The position numbers were made by a program, and so were the translations under genes. A stretch of DNA of 64,000 nucleotides, from positions 310,001 through 374,000 of the forward strand of contig NZ_CP069513.1 in the NCBI RefSeq assembly GCF_016889425.1, in the 5' to 3' direction. Positions within the stretch are counted from its first letter, which is position 1. Every line of letters begins with the position of its first letter. Source of the DNA: Corynebacterium amycolatum. GTDB taxonomy: Bacteria; Actinomycetota; Actinomycetes; Mycobacteriales; Mycobacteriaceae. The notes below the pieces were generated by a model that worked only from the letters and a program-made list of their open reading frames with translations, had not been told where the DNA came from and searched no databases. Below, piece after piece: positions 8,072-15,681 of this stretch.

Positions 8072-9064
8072 CTACAACTCCTGCTCGCGCTCAGCGTAGC
8101 CAGCCTCAGCGGCATCATAGGCCGCAGCCCACCAGGACTCGTTGGCGCGATACCAGTCGATGGTCTCGGCGAGGCCTGCGGAAAAGTCTTGGTAGCGCGG
8201 CTGCCAGCCAAGGCTGCGGATGGATGCAGGATCAATCGCATAACGACGGTCATGCCCCGGGCGGTCAGTGACATGAACGAAATCGGATCGCTCACGCCCG
8301 AATCCCTCCAGGATGTCTCCGACCACGTCGAGGTTGGAACGCTCACCATCGGCACCGATGAGGTAGGTCTCCCCCACCTCGCCGAAATCCAGGATTGTCC
8401 AGACCGCATCGTTGTGGTCATCGACGTGAATCCAGTCCCGAATATTCTCGCCGGTGCCGTACACGCGAGGGCTACGACCGCGCAGCAGACCACAAATCTG
8501 CCGAGGAATCAGTTTCTCCGGATGCTGCCGCGGGCCGTAATTATTCGAGCAGTTACTAATAGTCGCAGCCAGTCCAAAGCTACGTACCCAAGCCCGGACA
8601 AAGTGGTCCGCAGACGCCTTGGAGGCCGAATAGGGGCTGGAGGGTTTGTACGAGGTGGCCGTCGTAAAGCGTGCTGGGTCGTCGAGAGCGAGATCGCCAA
8701 AGACCTCGTCTGTGGAGATGTGGTGGAGGCGAACATCGTGGGTGGCGCAGGCCTTCGCCAGATTCACAGTGCCCATGACGTTGGTGGTGACGAAGGGATC
8801 GGCATCCACTAGCGAGTTGTCGTTATGGCTCTCGGCGGCGAAGTGGACGACGGCGTCGAAGCGGGGCACGAGGCGATCGATCAGCTCCGCGTCACGAACA
8901 TCGCCGCGGATGATTTCACAGTCCGCGCCTTCCAAGCTCGCAGGGTTCGCGGCATAGGTGAAAGCGTCCAGCACCGTGACATTCACATCCGGCCGCGTGG
9001 CCAGAGTACGGAGGACAAAGTTGGAACCAATAAAGCCGGCACCACCGGTGACGAGAACACGCAT
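8072..9064 (-). CDS. rmlB: dTDP-glucose 4,6-dehydratase RmlB
   Basis: The 330-residue short-chain dehydrogenase-type enzyme converts dTDP-glucose to dTDP-4-keto-6-deoxyglucose with bound NAD. The Rossmann motif GGAGFIG is at residues 7-13, the catalytic STDEVFG places Thr118-Asp119-Glu120, and YSASKA gives Tyr145 and Lys149. NNYGPRQHPEKLIP and the RDWIHVDDH segment are typical of RmlB. It is separated from rmlCA by 564 bases and has its own probable leaderless promoter, so it is likely a separate transcript on the same strand. Confidence 0.96.
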   Translation of the reverse strand: MRVLVTGGAGFIGSNFVLRTLATRPDVNVTVLDAFTYAANPASLEGADCEIIRGDVRDAELIDRLVPRFDAVVHFAAESHNDNSLVDADPFVTTNVMGTVNLAKACATHDVRLHHISTDEVFGDLALDDPARFTTATSYKPSSPYSASKASADHFVRAWVRSFGLAATISNCSNNYGPRQHPEKLIPRQICGLLRGRSPRVYGTGENIRDWIHVDDHNDAVWTILDFGEVGETYLIGADGERSNLDVVGDILEGFGRERSDFVHVTDRPGHDRRYAIDPASIRSLGWQPRYQDFSAGLAETIDWYRANESWWAAAYDAAEAGYAEREQEL

Positions 9065-9071
9065 GGAAGCG

Positions 9072-9077
9072 ATTCTA
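9072..9077 (-). promoter_or_regulatory. Predicted -10 element of rmlB (leaderless)
   Basis: On the minus strand TAGAAT is followed by seven bases and then the rmlB ATG. There is no Shine-Dalgarno, which suggests transcription starts at the ATG. Confidence 0.45.
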
Positions 9078-9115
9078 GTTCACCCGGCGATACCGGCTTG
9101 TACAAGTATGAAAGC

Positions 9116-10126
9116 TTAGTTCAGGCCAGCGTACGAGTGCAGACCCGAAACCACCATATTGATGAAGAAGAGGTTGAACACCATGGTCGCGAAACCGAAG
9201 ATATTAATCCACGCGGCTTTGGTATTACGCCAACCCGAGGTCGCGCGAGCGTGCAGGTACAGAGCGTAGATAATCCAGGTAATCAGAGCCGTGGTCTCCT
9301 TCGGATCCCAGCCCCAGTAGCGGCCCCATGCGGACTCCGCCCAAATAGCGCCCAGCACAATGCCCAGACCGAACAACGGGAAAGACCAAATAGCGGTGCG
9401 GTAAGCAATTGCATCCAACTTCTGCGCGTCCGGCAGCGGCGCGACCAGCTTGCCCAGGAAACCCTTTTCGTTGTCCTTGCGGTTGTACATCCGCAGCATG
9501 TAGAGAATCGACGCGACACCGGAAATCAGTGCAATACTGCAGCCGATAGAAATAATCGAGACGTGAATCGGAATCCAAATCGACTGCAGTGCCGGCACCA
9601 CTGGAGCAGCCTCAACATATAGGTTCTTACCCCCGTAGAACATCAGCGCCAGAATCGGTGCCAGCATCCACGGCCAGAACACGCGCATGGCCTCACGATG
9701 CAGTACGCCAGCTGCAATTGCCATAGCAAAGAGGATTGAAACTGATACGTACTCGTAGAGGTTGCCCCACGGGAAACGCTGCACGGCCAGGCCACGCAAT
9801 AGCACCGATGCAAAGTGCACGGCTACACCGACGTAAATCAGCATTTCCGTCACAACGCCGAGTCGGTTCGTCAGCGCTTGGTTCCTAGGCTCGCTTGCCG
9901 ACGCCTTCGTCTCCGACTCCCCCGAGTCAGCGACACTAGCGGTGGTAGCTCCATCACCAGCACCGGCGGCTACCAGCTCGCGCTCCGCAACCTGGCTCTT
10001 AGCTTCAGCGGTCGCGATACGACGGCTGTAGTAGGCAATGGATACAACAAAGGCCACAAGATAAAAGGCGAAGGCCGTGAAGTACGACCAGTCCGAAAAC
10101 TGCGCCAGTGTCTTATTGACGAGCAT
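9116..10126 (-). CDS. ccsB: Cytochrome c biogenesis protein CcsB (heme channel, CcsA/ResC type)
   Basis: The 336-residue membrane protein works with ResB in system II to deliver heme outward and attach it to apocytochrome c. The tryptophan-rich WWD motif AWGRYWGWDPKET lies near the C-terminus, flanked by helices with conserved His residues (for example in VHFASV and SIWIPIHVS). About eight hydrophobic segments are visible. A variable polar loop (about residues 40-85, rich in Ala, Ser, Glu) separates helices 1 and 2. TGGAG lies eight bases before the ATG. It is the last gene of the ccdA-resB-ccsB group, with a strong hairpin between it and resB. Confidence 0.94.
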   Translation of the reverse strand: MLVNKTLAQFSDWSYFTAFAFYLVAFVVSIAYYSRRIATAEAKSQVAERELVAAGAGDGATTASVADSGESETKASASEPRNQALTNRLGVVTEMLIYVGVAVHFASVLLRGLAVQRFPWGNLYEYVSVSILFAMAIAAGVLHREAMRVFWPWMLAPILALMFYGGKNLYVEAAPVVPALQSIWIPIHVSIISIGCSIALISGVASILYMLRMYNRKDNEKGFLGKLVAPLPDAQKLDAIAYRTAIWSFPLFGLGIVLGAIWAESAWGRYWGWDPKETTALITWIIYALYLHARATSGWRNTKAAWINIFGFATMVFNLFFINMVVSGLHSYAGLN

Positions 10127-10231
10127 GTACTTGGCTCCAAAAATGTGGAATTAGCGGAATACTTCTTCAAACCCTAGTACTAAAGCGGGACTAAGCAAAA
10201 GGGGACCGGAGACACGGGGGACGCAAAAAGT

Positions 10232-10262
10232 TGCGCGGAGGCGCATTTTCCGCCTCCGCGCA
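10232..10262 (-). terminator. Hairpin terminator or attenuator between resB and ccsB
   Basis: Perfect 12-bp arms (10232-10243 and 10251-10262) enclose a 7-base loop. On the minus strand a short T run follows (AACTTTTTGCG). It lies 40 bases after resB, so it may end or reduce transcription before ccsB. Confidence 0.7.
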
Positions 10263-10301
10263 TTCAGCCTGTGGCAGGGATGGACCAGGCTTAGTGGTCA
10301 G

Positions 10302-11990
10302 TTAGCTTTTGGCCTTGTTGTCCGCGCTCTCGTTGGTCGCAGTATTGTTGTCGGCAGCATCCTCGTCATCACTGTCACGTTCCAGGATGTCGTCAACGAT
10401 GTACTGGAACTCCTCGCCCCAACCGGCCTTGTCAGTGCGGGCCAGGCCACCGAACTCAACGCGAGTGCGGCCATCTTCCAGCGGGAACATGCGCACCCAA
10501 ACACGCCGGCGTTTAATACCCAGCGACATCACCATGCCCGCCAGTGCGGCCACAGTTGCCACCAGCACCCAGAACTGCGTGGGATCGTGCGAAACCTGCA
10601 AGTTGACGAATTCCTTCGCACCGAGGAATTCAATCTTGGTGCCGTCGGCAAGCTCGGTGGATTCGCCCTGTTTGAGGTTGACGCGGGCTTCCTTAGCCAG
10701 CTGACCCGAGTGCATCAGGTCGCGGTCGAGGGAGAACAGGCCCTGCGAGCGACCAGTGTCCAGGCCCGCGTCGCCACGGTAGATATCGACAGCCACCGCC
10801 GGGTCTTGCATAGCCGGGTAGGAGGACTGCAGCAGGGCACCCTTTTCGCCAGTGAACTCAGCGGTCGGGGCGAACAGGCCCTCGATTGCAATCTGGTTCT
10901 GGCGGCGCTCGAACAAGTCCGGGTACATGCCCGCCGGTGGGTCGAAACGCAGCGCACCCGAGGATAGGAAGAAGGTCGGGTCATCCGGGCGGAACTGGAC
11001 AATCGACGTACGCGACTCACCATTCGGCCAGGTCACCTTAAAGGCCGGGGCAAAGCCGTGCCCCTGCAGGTAGACGCGGTCACCGGCGATGCGCAGAGGG
11101 TGGTTGACCTGCAGCGTGGTCTTCTCCCACTCATCGACAGGCTTACGCATATCCTCTTCTTCTGCGAATCGGATGTGCGAGGTGAACATCTTGGCCTGGC
11201 CGTTCGGCAGGTAATCGGCGGCAAAGTCCTCCACCTGAATACAGAACGGGTTCAGAGTCGTACCGTCGAAGGTGTTGCCCGAGCGCAGCGAGTCATAGTT
11301 TGCCGCTGCGGTGTTACAGAACGGAACGACCACCGCGCTGTTGACGTTGTCATCAGAAATTTCGGTGCCGGTGTTGGTCAGCAAAATGACCTGGCCCTCG
11401 TAATAAATCATGCGGCCCAAGCCGACGATGATAATCAGCAGCGCAATGCCCAGGTGGAATACCAGGTTGCCGAACTCGCGCAGGTAGCCCTTCTCTGCAG
11501 AAAAGGAGCGTGCCCCGGCGCGGTCTTCATCTGCTGGGGTTTCGGTCAATGCCCACTTGTTCAGGCGCTCACGCACCCGCTTAGAAACTTCGTCCGCGGG
11601 GGCATCGACGACGGCTTCGTCGTGAAGCGGAAGACGCGCCAACCGTTTCGGCGCCCTAGCCGGCGGCGTTTTCATGGCCTTGTAGTGGTCGATGGTGCGC
11701 GGAATAATGCAGCCGACCAGGGAAATCAGTAGCAATGCCACGATGGCGACGAACCAGACGGACGAGAAGACATCGAAAAGCTGCAGCTTATCCATGATCT
11801 CGGCGGTCTTGCCGTTGGCGGCAAGATACTGGTCGACCTTGTCCTTATTCAGCGAGCGCTGCGGCAACAGGGCACCCGGAACCGCTGCGAAAGCGAGAAT
11901 GAACAGCAGAATCAGCGCCGTGCGCATGCTGGTCAACCAGTTCCAGACCTGCTGGAAGGGCTGTCGTACCTTATTCCAATTCACCGACAT
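10302..11990 (-). CDS. resB: Cytochrome c biogenesis protein ResB
   Basis: The 562-residue protein is the partner of CcsB in system II heme delivery. Three hydrophobic helices lie near the N-terminus (around residues 20-37, 78-95 and 175-195). A large extracytoplasmic domain follows, and a final helix near residue 480 precedes a cytoplasmic tail of acidic and Asn/Lys-rich residues. The segments FILAFAAVPGALLPQRSL and RLARLPLHDEAV are typical of actinobacterial ResB. It lies 15 bases after ccdA on the same strand, so ccdA and resB are likely co-transcribed. Confidence 0.94.
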   Translation of the reverse strand: MSVNWNKVRQPFQQVWNWLTSMRTALILLFILAFAAVPGALLPQRSLNKDKVDQYLAANGKTAEIMDKLQLFDVFSSVWFVAIVALLLISLVGCIIPRTIDHYKAMKTPPARAPKRLARLPLHDEAVVDAPADEVSKRVRERLNKWALTETPADEDRAGARSFSAEKGYLREFGNLVFHLGIALLIIIVGLGRMIYYEGQVILLTNTGTEISDDNVNSAVVVPFCNTAAANYDSLRSGNTFDGTTLNPFCIQVEDFAADYLPNGQAKMFTSHIRFAEEEDMRKPVDEWEKTTLQVNHPLRIAGDRVYLQGHGFAPAFKVTWPNGESRTSIVQFRPDDPTFFLSSGALRFDPPAGMYPDLFERRQNQIAIEGLFAPTAEFTGEKGALLQSSYPAMQDPAVAVDIYRGDAGLDTGRSQGLFSLDRDLMHSGQLAKEARVNLKQGESTELADGTKIEFLGAKEFVNLQVSHDPTQFWVLVATVAALAGMVMSLGIKRRRVWVRMFPLEDGRTRVEFGGLARTDKAGWGEEFQYIVDDILERDSDDEDAADNNTATNESADNKAKS

Positions 11991-12005
11991 CGAAGAAATC
12001 TTTCA

Positions 12006-12881
12006 CTAAATTGGCGTTACCGTATCAGTAATAAAAGCGGCCTGAACCCAGGCAACAAAAACATCCCACAGTCCCGTGACCAGGGCAATTCCGACCAGCA
12101 CCAGCGCCACACCACCGATGAGCTGAATGGTTCGCGAGTGCTTACGCAGGAAGTCCACTCCCCGCATCGCACGTGCCGACCCCAGCGCCACCAAAATGAA
12201 CGGCAGCCCCAGCCCCAGGCAGTAAGCGATAATCAGCGCCACTCCCCTGGCCGCAGTCATGCCCTGTGTACCTGCGGACACCGAAATAATTGCAGTCAGC
12301 GTCGGGCCCAGACACGGCGTCCACCCCAGCGCGAACACCGCGCCGAGCAGTGGCGCTCCCAGCCAGGTGGTCCAGCGCTTCGGCGCCATGCGGGTGTCTT
12401 TCTGCAGCGCTGGCACCATGCCCATGAAGGCAAGCCCCATCACGATGGTCACCACGCCACCGACAATCGTCAGCGTGCGCGCCTGCAGACGCAACGTGGA
12501 CACGAGCCCGAAAATCGAGGCCGACCCCAGCACGAAAATGACAGTAAAACCCAACACGAACAGCAACGCGGCCAGGCCGACGCGGGCTGTTGAGGAACGC
12601 TGGCCACGACCTCCATCGCCGTCATGCTTATCGACGGAGGTTGCGTCCGCAACTCCCGTCGTCACGCCGTTGCCCTGCGCCCCCGATGCTCCGGAAATAC
12701 CGGTGAGATAGGAGACATAACCTGGCACAAGCGGGATAACGCACGGGCTAGCGAAGGAGACGAGACCGGCCAGTGCAGCGGCGAGCAGCCCCAACACAAT
12801 GGGACCGCCGGTGGCGACGTCGGCGAACTGCTGGCCGATGCCATCGGCAAAATAGATCGTGTCCATGGCAAAAGTTCCCAT
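12006..12881 (-). CDS. ccdA: Thiol-disulfide transmembrane electron carrier CcdA
   Basis: The 291-residue membrane protein carries reducing power across the membrane to the extracytoplasmic thioredoxin that keeps apocytochrome c thiols reduced. The two redox cysteines are in SFASPCVIPLVPGYVSYLTG (Cys47) and GWTPCLGPTL, each at the start of a membrane helix as in the DsbD/CcdA family. A polar loop of about 35 residues lies between helices 1 and 2. An ATG at 12866 is an alternative start. The gene starts eight bases after the TlpA-like gene, its presumed partner. Confidence 0.95.
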   Translation of the reverse strand: MGTFAMDTIYFADGIGQQFADVATGGPIVLGLLAAALAGLVSFASPCVIPLVPGYVSYLTGISGASGAQGNGVTTGVADATSVDKHDGDGGRGQRSSTARVGLAALLFVLGFTVIFVLGSASIFGLVSTLRLQARTLTIVGGVVTIVMGLAFMGMVPALQKDTRMAPKRWTTWLGAPLLGAVFALGWTPCLGPTLTAIISVSAGTQGMTAARGVALIIAYCLGLGLPFILVALGSARAMRGVDFLRKHSRTIQLIGGVALVLVGIALVTGLWDVFVAWVQAAFITDTVTPI

Positions 12882-12889
12882 GCCGGGGC

Positions 12890-13504
12890 CTAGCCCTCCG
12901 CCTTCACTTCATCGACAGCCTTCATCAGCATCGTGTGATCGACCTCGCGGAGGAATACCTTCGCCGGGCGGTGCTGCTTGTCCAGGATGATGGTCGTCGG
13001 AATCACCGACGCCGGGATGCCGCCGAGTGCACCGGCGTTGACGAAAGCCGGGTCATAGATCGACGGGTAGGTGATGCCGTTGTCCTTCACAAAGTCGATT
13101 GGAGCTTGGCGGACGTTGTCGCGGACGTTAATGCCGAGGACGGTGCCGATTCCCTGCTCTTCCATCTGTTCCTGAACGTACTGCAGGTCATCAGACTCGG
13201 AGCGGCACGGTGCGCACCACTGGCCCCAGGCGTTCAGAACCACAATCTGGTCTTTGAAGTCATCAAGAGAGATTTCCTTGTCATCGTCCTCGAGAGAAGG
13301 ACCGAAGACATTGCCGACCGGCTTGCGCTCCTCTGGTGCGTAGTCAATGATTTGCTGACCACCCGGAGAAACAAACTCGAACTGACCGCCAACGGCGACG
13401 GCGTCGTGTCCCACCGACTCTCCGGGGTTACATGCCGCGAGCGACAGAGACAGAGTTGCTGCCACCAGCGTTGCTGCAATTCGGGACGATGAGACCTTGG
13501 CCAC
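12890..13504 (-). CDS. TlpA/ResA-family thioredoxin-like lipoprotein
   Basis: The 204-residue protein has a signal sequence with a lipobox ending in SLAAC (Cys25), so it is probably anchored outside the membrane. The thioredoxin fold carries the redox motif WGQWCAPC (Cys97 and Cys100) and a cis-Pro region at SVIPTTIILD. It would reduce apocytochrome c using electrons from CcdA, encoded next. Start is GTG at 13504, with GGAAGG ten bases before. Gene order (lipoprotein, ccdA, resB, ccsB) matches the actinobacterial system II cluster. Confidence 0.93.
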   Translation of the reverse strand: MAKVSSSRIAATLVAATLSLSLAACNPGESVGHDAVAVGGQFEFVSPGGQQIIDYAPEERKPVGNVFGPSLEDDDKEISLDDFKDQIVVLNAWGQWCAPCRSESDDLQYVQEQMEEQGIGTVLGINVRDNVRQAPIDFVKDNGITYPSIYDPAFVNAGALGGIPASVIPTTIILDKQHRPAKVFLREVDHTMLMKAVDEVKAEG

Positions 13505-13557
13505 CTGGGTGCCACCTTCCGGGGTCAGTGAAACTTCAACAAAACTATTTATTCACC

Positions 13558-14292
13558 TTACAGGTGACTTGCCGGCTCACTGTAACGCACGTCGACAATG
13601 GTGTCTCCGACGAAGATTAAGGAGGTCACGCTCGCCAGATCACACTGCCTGTTTGCCGGGTTGTGCGCGAGCTTCAAGTACCGCGCACGACGCTGAGCGG
13701 CAATGATGCACAGCTGGTGGGTCACCAGCACCGCTTCCGCTCCCTCGGCGGCCTCGCGGGCTCGCTCGATGGCATGGAACATGCGGTCCGCAATCTCCTC
13801 GTAGGGCTCGCCCCAGCTGGGCACGCTCGGACGACGCAGCCGTGGCCAGTACTTCGGATTCCACAGTGCGGAGTCAATGCCCTTGATGTGCAACCCCTCA
13901 AAGGAGTTACCCGCCTCTAGCAAATCTTCATCCAGGATTGGCTTCGTGCCGATTACCTCGGTGAATGGCCGTGATGTTTCCTGCGTGCGCTGCAGTGGAG
14001 AGCAGGCGAAGTAGCGGATGTCGTGGCCTTCGAAGGACGAGGCCGTGGCCGCTGCCTGGCGCTGACCACGCTCTGACAGGTGCCAGCCGGGCAGACGTCC
14101 GTAGAGAATCTTATCCGGGTTATAAACCTCGCCGTGGCGGACGAGATGCACAACCGTGGTCTTGGCGTGCTTTGTCGCACGCTTAGCTGCCTGATTCTCC
14201 GGCTGTACCGGCTGCGCGGCCTGCGGTGCTGCCTGCGGTGTGGCTTGCTGTGCTGCCTGCTGCTCGGCCTGCGAATCGGTCTTGTTCGACAC
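13558..14292 (-). CDS. Histidine phosphatase superfamily protein (phosphoglycerate mutase-like)
   Basis: The 244-residue protein has the superfamily signature VVHLVRHGEVYNP with the phosphohistidine, then SPLQRTQETSRPF and the second His in VLVTHQLCI. The N-terminal 43 residues are a low-complexity Gln/Ala/Pro segment before the domain. The substrate is unknown. Start is GTG at 14292, seven bases after hemL. The same phosphatase follows hemL in other corynebacteria and in M. tuberculosis (Rv0525, from memory), so a link to heme or cytochrome maturation is implied by context but unproven. Confidence 0.87.
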   Translation of the reverse strand: MSNKTDSQAEQQAAQQATPQAAPQAAQPVQPENQAAKRATKHAKTTVVHLVRHGEVYNPDKILYGRLPGWHLSERGQRQAAATASSFEGHDIRYFACSPLQRTQETSRPFTEVIGTKPILDEDLLEAGNSFEGLHIKGIDSALWNPKYWPRLRRPSVPSWGEPYEEIADRMFHAIERAREAAEGAEAVLVTHQLCIIAAQRRARYLKLAHNPANRQCDLASVTSLIFVGDTIVDVRYSEPASHL

Positions 14293-14299
14293 GTGTCAC

Positions 14300-15646
14300 C
14301 TACTCCGGCTTGGCGGCTGCCGCCGCCTCGGCCGCGCGGGCTGCTGCACGCTCGATGATTTCGAAGTCGGCGTCGGTGAGTGCGGCGGAGACGAACCAGG
14401 TCTCGTAGCAAGAAGCCGGCGGGTAGACACCATTGGCCAGCAGTGCGTGGAAGAAGGCCGGGTAGCGGAAAGTATCCGCTGCCTGCATCTGCTCAAAGTT
14501 GTGCCCCTCACCCTCGGCGAAGCGCGGCGAGAGCATCGTGCCCGCACGCTGAATGTGGTGGGCCACGCCCTGCTTGGTCAGGGCATCGGACAGAATCGTG
14601 GCCAGGCAATCCGCATTGGCCGCAACGGTGTCATAGACATCCTTCGTGGCGTTTTCCAGGTTGGCCAGGCCAGCTGCCATAGCGACCGGGTTACCGGAGA
14701 GCGTACCTGCCTGGTACACCGGACCATTCGGGGCCAGATACTCCATGACATCGCGGCGACCGCCGAAGGCAGCGGCCGGCAAACCACCGGAGACGACCTT
14801 GCCGAAGGTGGTCAGGTCACCGGCCACACCATCAATGCCGTACCAGCCGTTGTAGGAAGCGCGGAAGCCAGTCATAACCTCATCGAGGATCAGCAGAGCG
14901 CCGTCTGCGTGGCAGACTTCCTTCAGCTTCGCGTTGAAGTTGTCCTGCGGTGCGACGGTACCCATGTTGCCCGCTGCCGCCTCAGTGATGACACAGGCAA
15001 TCTCGCCCGGGTTCTCAGCAAATGCGGCCTTGACCGCCTCAATGTCGTTGTAAGGAACAACAATGGTGTCGGCAGCCGATGCACCGGTGACACCCGGCGA
15101 ATCCGGCAGACCAAAAGTAGCGACACCAGAACCGGCCGATGCCAGCAGCGCGTCCACGTGACCGTGGTAGCAGCCGGCGAACTTGATGATCTTGGAACGG
15201 CCAGTGAAACCGCGAGCCAGGCGAACTGCGGACATGGTGGCCTCAGTGCCGGAGTTGACCAGACGCACCTCATCTACCGACGTGCGCTCAACGATGTGAC
15301 GAGCCAGATCGGTCTCAGCCGTCGTCGGAGCGCCGAAAGACAACCCGCGAGTGGCGGCACTCTGAACGGCCTCCACCACTGCCGGGTGGGCGTGGCCCAG
15401 AATCATTGGACCCCACGAGCAGACCAAGTCCACATATTCGTTGCCATCAACATCCACGAGACGAGAGCCCGCGGCGTGGTCAATGAAACGTGGGGTGCCA
15501 CCGACGGAACCGAAGGCGCGGACCGGCGAGTTCACGCCACCCGGCGTCACTGCCTGAGCCTGCGTAAAGAACTCTGCCGAACGCTCGGTGAGCTCAACGT
15601 TTTCTGGGACATGAGGAGCATTAATGTCTTGAGTCACGGTGACCAT
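14300..15646 (-). CDS. hemL: Glutamate-1-semialdehyde 2,1-aminomutase HemL
   Basis: The 448-residue PLP enzyme converts glutamate-1-semialdehyde to 5-aminolevulinate, the step after HemA. The PLP lysine is Lys283 in [19 protein letters not shown] supplies the cofactor Asp, and [10 protein letters not shown] and [10 protein letters not shown] are class-III aminotransferase hallmarks. The C-terminus ends in an Ala-rich tail. It is separated from hemB by three membrane-protein genes and carries no adjacent hemE or hemY. Confidence 0.97.
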   Translation of the reverse strand: MVTVTQDINAPHVPENVELTERSAEFFTQAQAVTPGGVNSPVRAFGSVGGTPRFIDHAAGSRLVDVDGNEYVDLVCSWGPMILGHAHPAVVEAVQSAATRGLSFGAPTTAETDLARHIVERTSVDEVRLVNSGTEATMSAVRLARGFTGRSKIIKFAGCYHGHVDALLASAGSGVATFGLPDSPGVTGASAADTIVVPYNDIEAVKAAFAENPGEIACVITEAAAGNMGTVAPQDNFNAKLKEVCHADGALLILDEVMTGFRASYNGWYGIDGVAGDLTTFGKVVSGGLPAAAFGGRRDVMEYLAPNGPVYQAGTLSGNPVAMAAGLANLENATKDVYDTVAANADCLATILSDALTKQGVAHHIQRAGTMLSPRFAEGEGHNFEQMQAADTFRYPAFFHALLANGVYPPASCYETWFVSAALTDADFEIIERAAARAAEAAAAAKPE

Positions 15647-15681
15647 CGTAGACGGCCACTCGGATTAAGGGCTACCCTGCC

